Assembly (NCBI GenBank): GCA_963764955.1 | Contig: CAVXVE010000015.1 | Location: 62,001 to 126,000 of the forward strand | Origin: Roseiarcus sp963764955 | Lineage (GTDB): Bacteria > Pseudomonadota > Alphaproteobacteria > Rhizobiales > Beijerinckiaceae | Length of the DNA stretch: 64,000 bases | Direction of reading: 5' to 3' | In this document: positions 43,867 to 53,394 of the stretch, one piece after another | Numbering within the stretch: position 1 is the stretch's first letter | Layout of the letters: the number at the start of each line of letters is the position of its first letter | Translations under genes and position numbers: made by a program | The notes under the pieces: model-generated | Told to the model about the DNA's origin: nothing | The model's input: only the letters and a program-made list of their open reading frames with translations | The model's database searches: none

Positions 43867-45204
43867 ATGATATATGAGGGCATGTCGTTGACTGGTCAGG
43901 CGAACGAAATGACGGACGCTCATCATGTGGTCGTGGTCGGCGCCGGGTTCGGCGGTCTCGAGACCGTCCAGCGGCTTGGAGGCGCGCCGGTCCGGATCAC
44001 CATTGTCGACCGCCGCAACCATCATCTGTTTCAGCCGCTGCTCTATCAGGCGGCGACAGCGTCGCTCGCGCCCTCCGAGATCGCCTGGCCGATCCGCCAC
44101 CTCTTTCGCCGGCGTTTGGATGTCACGACTTTGCTCGCTTCCGTCGAGTCCATCGACAAGCAAGCTCGCGCGCTTCACCTCGACGCCGGCTCGACGCTGC
44201 GCTACGACACGCTCGTGCTGGCGACCGGCGCCCGGCACGCCTATTTCGGCCACGACAATTGGGAGCCGTTCGCGCCGGGCTTGAAGACGCTCGAGGACGC
44301 GACGACCATTCGCGGCCGCATACTCCTCGCCTTCGAACAGGCCGAGCGCCAACCCGATGAACAGAAGCGGGCGGCGCTTCTGACCTTCGTCATTGTCGGC
44401 GCTGGTCCGACGGGGGTCGAGCTTGCCGGCACGATCGCCGAACTGGCGCGCGCCACGCTGCCTTCCGAGTTCCGCAGCATCGACACGCGTGAGGCGCGCA
44501 TCGTCCTGATCGAGGCCGGTCCGCGCGTGCTGCCCGCTTTCGCAGAGGACCTGTCCCTCTATGCAAAGCGCTCGCTGGAGGGGCTCGGCGTCGAAGTCGT
44601 GCTCGGGCGGGCGGTGTCGGAGTGCAGCGCCGAAGGCGTCGTCTTCGGCGACAGGCGGTTGGCTGCGGCGACGATCATCTGGGCCGCCGGCGTTCAATCC
44701 TCGCCGGCGGCGCTATGGCTCGACGCCCCGGCCGACAAGGCTGGACGCCTCAAGGTCGAGCCCGATCTCACCGTTCCAGGACATCCGGAGATTTTCGCGA
44801 TCGGCGACGCGGCGATTGTCCTTCGCCCGGATGGGCGCCCGGTTCCCGGTATCGCGCCGGCCGCCAAGCAGGAGGGCGCCTATGTCGCCAATGTCATCCG
44901 CGCCCGGCTCCGTGGCGCGCCCGCGCCGCCGCCCTTCCGCTACAAGCACGCGGGCGATTTGGCGACGATCGGCAAGCGGCGCGCGGTGATCGACTTTGGC
45001 TGGATCAAGCTGCGCGGGCCGATCGCCTGGTGGCTGTGGGGTTTCGCCCACATCTACTTTCTGATCGGCGTCCGCAACCGGCTCAGCGTCGCGCTCAACT
45101 GGCTGTGGATCTACGCGCGCGACCAGCGCAGCGCGCGGCTCATCACCTGGTGGGGCGGAGAGGTGGAGGGAACCGCTCCCTTCCCGCGCCGCGAGAGACG
45201 TTGA
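43867..45204 (+). CDS. type II NADH:quinone oxidoreductase (NDH-2-like)
   Basis: The 445-residue FAD protein has VVVVGAGFGGLETVQRLGG at the N-terminus, HHLFQPLLYQAATASLAPSE (quinone-side loop) and VIVGAGPTGVELAGTIAEL (NADH-binding). IFAIGDAAIVLRPDGRPVPG and a C-terminal membrane-associating helix region (WWLWGFAHIYFLIGVRN) follow. It oxidises NADH without pumping protons. The first ~14 residues may be spurious, the likely start being MTDAHH at 43909. Confidence 0.9.
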   Translation: MIYEGMSLTGQANEMTDAHHVVVVGAGFGGLETVQRLGGAPVRITIVDRRNHHLFQPLLYQAATASLAPSEIAWPIRHLFRRRLDVTTLLASVESIDKQARALHLDAGSTLRYDTLVLATGARHAYFGHDNWEPFAPGLKTLEDATTIRGRILLAFEQAERQPDEQKRAALLTFVIVGAGPTGVELAGTIAELARATLPSEFRSIDTREARIVLIEAGPRVLPAFAEDLSLYAKRSLEGLGVEVVLGRAVSECSAEGVVFGDRRLAAATIIWAAGVQSSPAALWLDAPADKAGRLKVEPDLTVPGHPEIFAIGDAAIVLRPDGRPVPGIAPAAKQEGAYVANVIRARLRGAPAPPPFRYKHAGDLATIGKRRAVIDFGWIKLRGPIAWWLWGFAHIYFLIGVRNRLSVALNWLWIYARDQRSARLITWWGGEVEGTAPFPRRERR

Positions 45205-45232
45205 GGGAGCGGCGGGAATAACAGCCCCGAAA

Positions 45233-45874
45233 TCAGCCGCCGTCCGAATCCTCGTTCGCGGCGAACCGCGCCACGGCGCGTTTCGCCTGCTGAAACAGGC
45301 CGGTTTGCGGCCCGCCCAGGCCGAATTCAACCTCGCGCGCGCGATTTCCACGGCGCATGATCTCGCCAAGCTCGGGGCGTTTCGCGAGCTGCTGCGCGTA
45401 GATGCCGGCGGTCGCAGCCATGAGACGGCCGCCACGGTCGAGCAGCGCATCGGCGAAGGCGATCATCCGCGAGTTGGGCCACGCCTGCGGCCTGATCCCC
45501 ATCAGCCGCTCGGCGATCGTATCCTCCGCTTCGTGAGGATGAGCCTGCGCCAGGATCATCATCGTGGCGGCCGTCGAGCGCGAGATTCCGGCGTGGCAGT
45601 GGACCAGCAGGCGTGGACCGTCGCCCGCGTCGCGGCCGAACGCCAGGATCGTTTCGACGTCGGCCTTCTCAGGCAACAGGACGCGCGGGCCCGGCTCGAT
45701 TGCATCGTGAAAGCGCAATGTGGTGCGAAAGTGCGGATCGAAGGCCTGAAACGCCGATGGCTCGGGCCATTCGGGATCAAGGATCGACAGAACATGAGTG
45801 ACGCGCCGGCCTTGGTGGCCGTCGAGTTCGTCAAGTCCACAAATGGTCAGCGTTGCGAAGGCGGGGAGGTTCAT
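45233..45874 (-). CDS. protein tyrosine phosphatase-like (dual specificity-type)
   Basis: From ATG 45874 the 213-residue protein starts MNLPAFATLTICGLDELDGH. It has the Cys-x5-Arg active site HCHAGISRSTAATMMIL and a preceding general-acid loop region. HCxxGxSRS is the classical tyrosine phosphatase signature, of the alphaproteobacterial class of unassigned substrate. It converges with the NDH-2 gene and diverges from the monooxygenase gene. Confidence 0.85.
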   Translation of the reverse strand: MNLPAFATLTICGLDELDGHQGRRVTHVLSILDPEWPEPSAFQAFDPHFRTTLRFHDAIEPGPRVLLPEKADVETILAFGRDAGDGPRLLVHCHAGISRSTAATMMILAQAHPHEAEDTIAERLMGIRPQAWPNSRMIAFADALLDRGGRLMAATAGIYAQQLAKRPELGEIMRRGNRAREVEFGLGGPQTGLFQQAKRAVARFAANEDSDGG

Positions 45875-46039
45875 CGGGAAAGCCCTAACAGAAAGAAGCA
45901 TCGGGGGCGATTCGCCCCGGCTCATGACTCGAGGTGGCGCCGCAACGCGTCGCCTTCATGGCGGAGCGGCCCGCGAGAGTAGCGGGCTCGAGACATTCTT
46001 GGCATTGCGGCCAGAGAACGGGACGGCGTAAAAAGCGGC

Positions 46040-47569
46040 ATGAGCCATCCGCTACTGGCGGCGCGCCTCCATGACGACGCCTCGACGGCCGGGGCCGCGG
46101 GCGCGCATTACGATGTTCTTATCGTCGGCGCAGGTCTTTCGGGAATTGGAGCCGCCTGCCGCCTGATTCAAAAGCGCCCAGGGACGACCTTGGCCATCCT
46201 CGAAGCGCGAAACGCGATCGGAGGCACCTGGGACCTCTTCCGCTACCCGGGCGTCCGCTCAGACTCGGATATGTCGACATTCGGCTACGCCTTTCGTCCG
46301 TGGGACGATACAAGGGCGATCGCCGATGGCCCCTCGATTCTGCGCTATCTGGCCGAAACCGCGAAAGAATACGGCGTCGACCGCCGCATTCGTTTCGGCT
46401 GCAAGGTCGTGCGCGCTTCGTGGCGGTCGGCCGACGCTCAATGGCGGCTCGAGGTTGTCGGCCCAGAAGGCGAGGCGCTCCGGTTCTCGTGCAACTTTCT
46501 TTTCCTGTGCACCGGCTATTACGAATACCCGCAAGGCTACATGCCGGGCTGGCCTGGCATGGAGCGTTTCGCCGGACCCATCGTGCATCCGCAGACGTGG
46601 CCGGAAGACTTGCGCTACGACGGAAAGCGGGTGGTGGTGATCGGGAGCGGGGCGACGGCGGTGACGATCGTTCCGGCGATGGCGGAACGGGCGGCGCATG
46701 TCGTGATGCTGCAACGGTCGCCGACTTACGTTGTCGCCCGGCCGTCCGAGGAGGCGATCGCCAAACGGCTCGGGCGATGGCTTCCGCCGCGGCTCACGCA
46801 CGCCGTCGTGCGCTGGAAGAACATCCTCCTGCAGATGTACCTCTATCGCCTCTCGCGGCGCAAGCCGGCGGCGGTGCGAGCGCAGATCATCAAGCTTGCG
46901 CAAGCCGAGGTCGGGCCGGAGTTCGACGCCGCCGAGTGCTTCAACCCCCGTTACGAACCCTGGGACCAGCGCATGTGTCTCGTGCCGGACGGGGACCTGT
47001 TCGCCGCGATGCGCGCGGGCAAGGCGTCGATCGTCAACGGCGAGATCGAAACCTTCACCGCCGCCGGGCTGCGGCTTGCGTCGGGCCAGGAGCTCGCGGC
47101 CGACATCATCGTCACCGCAACTGGACTCAAGGTGCGCCTGATCGGCGGGGTCGCGATTGAAGTCGATGGCGCGCCGGTCGATATTGCGGCTGCCACCACC
47201 TACAAAAGCGTGATGTTCAGCGACATCCCCAATCTGGCGTCGATCTTTGGCTATACGAACGCCTCCTGGACGCTCAAATCCGATTTGATCGCCGACTATG
47301 TCTGCCGCCTTCTGAATCATATGGATCGCCGCGGCTACGCGATCTGCACGCCGCGCCGGGTCGACACGGCGATCGCGGATGAACCGACGCTGCCGCTGAC
47401 CTCGGGCTATGTCGAGAGGGCCAAGGATCTCCTGTTCAAGCAGGGAAAGACGAAGCCCTGGCGCATGAATCAGAATTACGCGCTCGACGTCATGGCCTTG
47501 CGCTTCAGCGCGATCGATGACGGCGCGCTCGAGTTCAGGCGGCGCGAAACGGGAAGCCGCGCGGCGTGA
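46040..47569 (+). CDS. flavin-containing (Baeyer-Villiger-type) monooxygenase
   Basis: The 509-residue protein has VLIVGAGLSGIGAACRL (FAD), GGTWDLFRYPGVRSDSDMST and VVVIGSGATAVTIVPAMAE (NADPH), and LQRSPTYVVARPS. The stretch GRFAGPIVHPQ replaces the BVMO fingerprint (FxGxxxHxxxW) as FAGPIVHPQTWPEDL, so the class is confident. It probably oxidises a ketone or an amine or sulfur compound. Substrate unknown. It is monocistronic. Confidence 0.88.
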   Translation: MSHPLLAARLHDDASTAGAAGAHYDVLIVGAGLSGIGAACRLIQKRPGTTLAILEARNAIGGTWDLFRYPGVRSDSDMSTFGYAFRPWDDTRAIADGPSILRYLAETAKEYGVDRRIRFGCKVVRASWRSADAQWRLEVVGPEGEALRFSCNFLFLCTGYYEYPQGYMPGWPGMERFAGPIVHPQTWPEDLRYDGKRVVVIGSGATAVTIVPAMAERAAHVVMLQRSPTYVVARPSEEAIAKRLGRWLPPRLTHAVVRWKNILLQMYLYRLSRRKPAAVRAQIIKLAQAEVGPEFDAAECFNPRYEPWDQRMCLVPDGDLFAAMRAGKASIVNGEIETFTAAGLRLASGQELAADIIVTATGLKVRLIGGVAIEVDGAPVDIAAATTYKSVMFSDIPNLASIFGYTNASWTLKSDLIADYVCRLLNHMDRRGYAICTPRRVDTAIADEPTLPLTSGYVERAKDLLFKQGKTKPWRMNQNYALDVMALRFSAIDDGALEFRRRETGSRAA

Positions 47570-47655
47570 CAGGCGTTGTGCGGTCGCGTTCACGGCGCCA
47601 GGATCATCAAAACGTCGAGCCTCGGGCGCGCGGCCCGAGCCGGCTTCAGGGAGGA

Positions 47656-47997
47656 ATGATGAAACCCGCAATTCCGCTTGGCCTCCTCGTGATCCTCATC
47701 GCGGGACCGGCGATGGCGAAAGACACCCGCTTCTGGAACCTGACCTCGTCGACGGTGGAGTCGCTCGAACTTGCGCCCGCCGGAACCTCCGCCTTCGGCC
47801 CCAATCAGACCAAGAACGACCCCGACGGCACGGTCGAACATGACGAGCGGGTGAAAGTGACCGGCGTGAAGACAGGCGCCTACGACGCGCGGCTCAAGCT
47901 CGCCGACGGACGCGCGTGCATGGCCAAAGGCGTCCACATCGAGGCGGGCAAGGTGTTCTCCATCGAGGAGAAGGATCTCGTCGGCTGCTCGAAGTAG
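47656..47997 (+). CDS. exported hypothetical protein (113 aa)
   Basis: Starting at ATG 47656 or 47659 after GGGAGG, the protein is MMKPAIPLGLLVILIAGP, with a signal cleaved near AMA. The mature portion reads TRFWNLTSSTVESLELAPAG, then LKLADGRACMAKGVHIEAGK and ends DLVGCSK. Two Cys may pair. It resembles Tat-independent periplasmic 'FWNLTS-T' small proteins seen in alphaproteobacteria, of unknown role. Confidence 0.55.
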   Translation: MMKPAIPLGLLVILIAGPAMAKDTRFWNLTSSTVESLELAPAGTSAFGPNQTKNDPDGTVEHDERVKVTGVKTGAYDARLKLADGRACMAKGVHIEAGKVFSIEEKDLVGCSK

Positions 47998-48119
47998 AGG
48001 CGCTCGCCGGGGCGCCGCGAGGTCGCACAACAAAGTTTCGCCGCCGCCACGAAATTATTCTCGCAATCGCCTGTTGAAGCGGGCAATCGTCGTATCCGGA
48101 ACATCTCAAGGCCCATCAG

Positions 48120-49370
48120 GTGCGATTCTCCTTCCTCAATGTCGCGTTGCAGGCGCTCGCGCATAATTCCGGCTGGCCGGAGCAGTGGCGCAACCCCGAG
48201 CCGAAGCCGGCCTATGACGCAATCATCATCGGGGCGGGCGGCCACGGCCTCGCGACCGCCTATTACCTCGCCAAGGAGCATGGCCTTAGCAAAGTCGCGG
48301 TGCTTGAGAAGGGCTGGCTCGGCGGCGGCAACACAGGACGCAACACCACGATCATCCGCTCGAACTATCTCTGGGAGGAATCGGCCGCCCTCTATGATCA
48401 CGCGCTGAAGCTCTGGGAGGGCCTGTCTCGCGACCTCAACTACAACGTCATGTACTCGCCCCGCGGCGTGCTGATGCTGGCGCACAACACGCATGACGTG
48501 CAGGTCGGAAAGCGCCATGTCCACGCCAATCGCCTGGCGGGCGTCGACAACGAATGGCTGACGCCGGAAGAAGCCAAGACCTTCTGCCCGATCCTAAACA
48601 TCGCCCGCGACGTCCGCTATCCAATCGTCGGCGCGGCGTTGCAGCGGCGCGGCGGGACGGCGCGTCACGATGCGGTCGCCTGGGGCTATGCGCGCGCGGC
48701 GTCGGCGCGCGGAATCGACATCATCCAGAATTGCGAAGTGACCGCGATCCGGCGCGACGCATCGGGCGCGGTCTCGGGCGTCGAGACGACGCGCGGGCCA
48801 ATCGCGACCAAAAAGCTTGGGGTCGTCGCCGCCGGGCACACGTCGGTCGTGATGGCGATGGCCGGGGTCCGCATGCCGCTCGAGAGCTATCCCTTGCAGG
48901 CGCTGGTGTCGGAGCCGGTCAAGCCGATGATGCCCTGCGTCGTGATGTCGAACACCATCCACGCCTATATGTCGCAATCGGACAAGGGCGAACTTGTCAT
49001 CGGCGCCGGCACCGACGCCTATATGTCCTATTCGCAGACCGGCGGCCTGCACATCGCCAATCATACGCTGGAGGCGATCTGCGAGCTCTTTCCCACCGTG
49101 CGCCGCATGCGCATGCTGCGCAACTGGGGCGGCATCGTCGACGTGACGCCTGATCGCTCACCAATCATCGGCCTGACCCCGGTTCCGGGCCTGTTCGTCA
49201 ATTGCGGCTGGGGCACCGGCGGCTTCAAGGCGACGCCAGGCTCGGGCCATGTGTTCGCGCACACGATCGCCCGCGGCGAACCGCATCCCATCGCCGCGCC
49301 CTTCACGCTTGATCGCTTTCGCTCCGGCCGTCTCATCGACGAAGCCGCAGCGGCGGCGGTGGCGCATTGA
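48120..49370 (+). CDS. soxB: heterotetrameric sarcosine oxidase subunit beta
   Basis: The 416-residue FAD enzyme subunit starts at GTG 48120, with YDAIIIGAGGHGLATAYYLA (FAD) and VLEKGWLGGGNTGRNTTIIR (the covalent-FMN region residues). PVPGLFVNCGWGTGGFKATP follows near the C-terminus. It demethylates sarcosine to glycine together with the alpha, gamma and delta subunits encoded immediately downstream in the canonical order soxBDAG. Confidence 0.95.
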   Translation: MRFSFLNVALQALAHNSGWPEQWRNPEPKPAYDAIIIGAGGHGLATAYYLAKEHGLSKVAVLEKGWLGGGNTGRNTTIIRSNYLWEESAALYDHALKLWEGLSRDLNYNVMYSPRGVLMLAHNTHDVQVGKRHVHANRLAGVDNEWLTPEEAKTFCPILNIARDVRYPIVGAALQRRGGTARHDAVAWGYARAASARGIDIIQNCEVTAIRRDASGAVSGVETTRGPIATKKLGVVAAGHTSVVMAMAGVRMPLESYPLQALVSEPVKPMMPCVVMSNTIHAYMSQSDKGELVIGAGTDAYMSYSQTGGLHIANHTLEAICELFPTVRRMRMLRNWGGIVDVTPDRSPIIGLTPVPGLFVNCGWGTGGFKATPGSGHVFAHTIARGEPHPIAAPFTLDRFRSGRLIDEAAAAAVAH

Positions 49371-49377
49371 GCACCCC

Positions 49378-49683
49378 ATGCTGCTGATCGATTGCCCCTA
49401 TTGCGGCATGGCGCGCCCGGAGATCGAGTTCGCCTACGGCGGCGAAGCGCATGTCGCGCGCCCCACCGACCCCAGCGCGCTCAGTGATGAGGAATGGGCG
49501 AACTTCCTCTATTTCCGTGCGAACCCGAAAGGCGTGCTCGCGGAGCGCTGGCGCCACACGCACGGATGCGGACGCTTCTTCAATTGCCTGCGCGACACAT
49601 TGAGCGACAGGATCCTCGCGACTTACAAAGCGGGCGAGCCGCGTCCGGACATCGCAGGCGAACGCGCCGGGCGGCGCGAATGA
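49378..49683 (+). CDS. soxD: sarcosine oxidase subunit delta
   Basis: The 101-residue zinc subunit starts MLLIDCPYCGMARPEIEFAY, with the zinc Cys pair CPYC, then GEAHVARP and HTHGCGRFFNCLRDTLSD (third and fourth zinc ligands). Its start follows the soxB stop by 7 bases and its stop overlaps the soxA ATG (GAATGA-type overlap of 4 bases). Confidence 0.93.
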   Translation: MLLIDCPYCGMARPEIEFAYGGEAHVARPTDPSALSDEEWANFLYFRANPKGVLAERWRHTHGCGRFFNCLRDTLSDRILATYKAGEPRPDIAGERAGRRE

Positions 49684-52600
49684 GCCAGCCGTTTCGTCTC
49701 GCTGGCGTCGGTTCGATCGATCGTTCGCGCCCTCTCGTCTTCACCTTCGACGGCCTCGACTACCAGGGATACGCCGGCGACACGCTCGCTTCCGCGCTGA
49801 TCGCCAATGGCGTACATCTCGTCGGGCGCTCGTTCAAATATCACCGGCCGCGCGGGCTCCTCACCGCGGGCGCCGAGGAGCCGAACGCGCTGGTGACGCT
49901 CGAGCGCGGAGCCGGCCGTGTGACTCCCAACCTGCGCGCAACCCAGATCGAGCTTTACGGTGGGCTCCGCGTCTCGAGCCAGAATCGCTGGCCGTCGCTC
50001 AAGTCCGATTTCGGCGCCGTCAACGATCTCCTCTCGCCGCTGTTCGGCGCCGGCTTCTATTACAAGACCTTCATGGGGCCGAGCTGGGCCTGGCGCCATG
50101 TGTATGAGCCGATGATCCGTCGCGCCGCCGGTCTCGGTCGCCCTCCGCGCGAGCCCGATCCTGACCGCTATCAGCGCACATTCGGCCATTGCGACGTGCT
50201 CGTCGTCGGCGCCGGACCTGCGGGGCTTGCGGCGGCGCTCTCCGCGAGCGCAAGCGGCGCGCGGGTGGTCGTCTGCGACGAAAATCCCGCGTTCGGGGGC
50301 TCGCTGCTCGCCGAAACTGAAGTTCAGATCGAGGGCAAAGGCGCGCGCGATTGGCTTGCGGACGCGCTCGTGGCGCTGCGGTCCGCGCCCAACGTGCGGC
50401 TCATGCCGCGCACCCAGGCGTTCGGCTATTACGCGCAGAATTTCGTCGGACTCAACGAGCGCATCGCGGAACCCGACCTCATCGCCGATCCCGAGTTGCC
50501 GCGCGAACGCTTATGGCAGATGCGCGCGCGCGAGGTGGTGCTGGCGACTGGCGCGATCGAGCGTCCGCTGGTCTTTCCGGACAACGACCGGCCGGCCGTG
50601 ATGCTCGCAGGCGCCGCGCGGCGTTATTGCAATCAATATGGCGCCAAGGTTGGCGAGCGGATCGTCGTCGCGACGGCGCATGACAGCGCCTACCGCGCCG
50701 CGCTCGATCTCAACAAAGCAGGCGTCCATGTCGAGCTGATCGCCGATCTTCGGCCCGAGGTCAGCGGGCCTCTGCCTGACGCAGCGCGCGCCGCCGGAAT
50801 CGAGGTCGCGGCGGGGGCCGAGATTCTTGGCGTCGACGGGCGCCTGCGGGTGAAGGCCGTTCGCGTCAGGCAGATGGGCAAGGACCGGACCGTCGCCTGC
50901 GACGCGCTCCTGATGTCGGGCGGATGGACGCCGTCCGTGCATCTCTTCTCGCAATCGCGCGGCAAGCTCGCTTTCGACGAGGCGCTGCAACTGTTCAAGC
51001 CGGGAGCATCCGCGCAGCGCGAGCGGTCGGCCGGCGCCTGCAACGCGGCCTTCGATCTTGCGGCCGTGCTCGCGGAAGGCGAAGCGGCCGGGCGCGCGGC
51101 GGCGCGGCCGCGGGGCTTCGCCGCGCCGCTTCGGGCGCTGGGCCTTTTTTCCTCCCCCCTTGTGGAGGAGGACCAAGGAGGGCGGCCGCGCCGTTCTGCG
51201 GGACTAGCGGGCGGCGCATTCGACAATCTCGACGGTCCGCGCGACCCCCCACCCCGCCCCGCCCCCACCAGAGGGGGCGGGGGTGCTAACGGCATCAATT
51301 CCACCCAAATGCAGAAAGTGATCAGGGCCGCCTCGCCCATCGCCGCCGACCGTCGCGCGAAAGCCTTCGTCGATTTCCAGAACGACGTCTGCGCCAAGGA
51401 TGTGAGCCTCGCGGTGCAGGAAGGCATGCGCTCGATCGAGCACATCAAGCGCTACACCACCACGGGAATGGCGACCGACCAGGGCAAGCTTTCGAACATG
51501 AACGCGCTCGGCATCGCCGCCGCCGCGCTCGGAAAGCCTATTCCCGAAGTGGGTTTAACGACCTTCCGCCCGCCCTTATACGCCGGTGACTTTCGGCGCC
51601 TTCGCAGGGCCTGCGCGCGGCGACGCGTTCGATCCCATCCGCCGCACGCCCATTCACGAATGGGCGGCCGAGAACGGCGCCGCGTTCGAGGATGTCAGCC
51701 AATGGAAGCGCGCCTGGTATTTTCCGCAAGCTCGCGAGACAATGCACGACGCCGTTGCGCGCGAATGCCGCACGACGCGCGCAAGCGTCGGATTGTTCGA
51801 CGGCTCGACGCTCGGCAAGATCGAGGTCGTCGGTCCCGACGCGGCGACGTTCCTCGAACGCATGTACGCAAACGCCTTCCAGAAGCTCGAGGTCGGGCGC
51901 TGCCGCTACGGCCTGATGCTGAGCGAGGCCGGCTTCCTCATGGACGACGGCGTCATCGCGCGCCTTGCGCCCGACCGCTTCCATGTGACGACGACCACTG
52001 GCGGCGCGCCGCGCGTGCTCGCGCATATGGAGGACTACCTGCAGACCGAGTTCACCGGTCTCAAGGTCTGGCTCACTTCGACCACCGAGCAATGGGCGAC
52101 CATCGCTTTGCAGGGTCCGAAAGCGCGCGAATGCGTCGCCCCGCTTGTCGAGGGACTCGGTCTGTCGAACGGCGCCTTTCCGCATATGAGCGCGCGCGAG
52201 GCTCGCGTCTGCGGCGTTCCGGCGCGGCTCGCGCGGGTGAGCTTCACCGGCGAACTCGGCTATGAGATCAACGTCCCCTCGCATTTCGGCCGCGCCGTGT
52301 GGGAGGCGGCGTGGCGCGAGGTTCAGAAGCGCGACGGCTGCGCTTACGGAACCGAGGCCATGCACGTGATGCGGGCCGAGAAGGGTTATGTCATCGTCGG
52401 CCAGGAGACCGACGGCACGGTGACGCTGGCCGACCTCGGGCTCGACCGGGCGATCGGCAAAGCAAAGAAAGACTTCGTCGGCAAACGCTCGCTTACGCGG
52501 CCCGACATGCTCCTGGGCAATCGCAAGCAGCTCGTCGGGCTGCTTACGGACAATCCGGCGATCGATGCTCGAAGAAGGCGCGCAGGTGACGGAAAGCATG

Positions 52601-52810
52601 AACCCGCCGATAGGCTCGTCCGCGCTCGGCCACGTCACGTCGTCCTACATGAGCGCGACTCTGGGCCGTTCGATCGCGCTCGCGCTCGTCGCCGCGGGGC
52701 GCTCGCGGATGGGCGCGAGGCTCCATGTGCCCATGCCGGTCGGGGCGATCGGCGTGACGGTGGTGGACCCTGTCTTCTATGACAAAGAGGGAGCGCGGCT
52801 CAATGGCTGA
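49680..52810 (+). CDS. soxA: sarcosine oxidase subunit alpha (two frame breaks and an in-frame repeat)
   Basis: The start MSQPFRLAGVGSIDRSRPLV leads to the 2Fe-2S-free ferredoxin-like N-domain and the NAD domain DVLVVGAGPAGLAAALSAS, then GERIVVATAHDSAYRAALDL. At ~51147-51295 an in-frame repeat insert interrupts the linker. KAFVDFQNDVCAKDVSLAV and RYTTTGMATDQGK follow. After a +1 base near 51575 comes YTPVTFGAFAG and the THF-binding folate domain (GELGYEINVPSHFGRAVW, GTEAMHVMRAEKGYVIVGQE). After another +1 near 52564 the end is MLEEGAQVTE and DPVFYDKEG. It transfers the methyl group as 5,10-methylene-THF. Confidence 0.93.
51147..51295 (+). repeat. palindromic repeat inserted in frame within soxA
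   Basis: This 149-bp segment starts CTTTTTTCCTCCCCCCTTG and has a short hairpin CCTCC/GGAGG. It ends with a strong hairpin CCGCCCCC/GGGGGCGG around the 4-base ACCA-like loop. Its translation (SSPLVEEDQGG, PPPRPAPTRGGGG) resembles no SoxA sequence, while flanking text does. It keeps the frame, so it is tolerated as an extra linker. Same class as the repeats in 33.4 and 25.6 kb. Confidence 0.65.
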
Positions 52811-53373
52811 CGCCGCGCTGAAACCCCGCTCGCCGCTCGAAGGTCTTGCGCTTGCCCAAGGCCCGCGCTTCGCCTTGTCGGAAGCGCCGCCGGCCGCGCG
52901 CTTCATCCTGCGGGGCGGCGAGGCGGTGCGCGTCGCATGCGGCATGGCGTTCGGCGCCGAGCCTCCATCGCAGCTTGGCGCGGCGAGCGAGGCCGGCGGA
53001 CGCGCGGCGCTGTGGCTTGGGCCCGATGAATGGCTGTTGATCGCCGACGGCGCCGACGCGCCGAACATTGGCGAAACGCTCGAGTCGGTGCTCGAGGGAA
53101 CTGCGCATAGTCTCGTCGACGTGTCGCACCGGCAGATCGGCCTTGTCGCCAGCGGGCCTGCCGCGGCGCGCGTCCTCAACGCCAGGCTGTCCGCTTGATC
53201 TTAGCCTGAACGCGTTTCCGGTCGGCTTCGCGACGCGCACATTGTTCGACAAAGTGGAGATCGTGCTCTGGCGCCGCGCCGAGGCGACATTCCATATCGA
53301 AGTCTGGCGTTCGTTTGCGCCCTGGCTCGCCGCGTCGCTCGCCGAGGCCGCGCGCGGCGCGCCGGAGTGGTGA
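52803..53373 (+). CDS. soxG: sarcosine oxidase subunit gamma (one frame break)
   Basis: The start MADAALKPRSPLEGLALAQG precedes LWLGPDEWLLIADGADAPNI and SHRQIGLVASGPAAARVLNA. After a +1 C near 53182 it continues GCPLDLSLNAFPVGFATRTL and RRAEATFHIEVWRSFAPWL. This is the SoxG fold (folate-binding-like). It closes the soxBDAG operon; ATG 52803 lies just inside the soxA stop region. The unshifted product would end at residue ~131. Confidence 0.9.
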
Positions 53374-53394
53374 AACCCACGGAGAGAGGACGTC

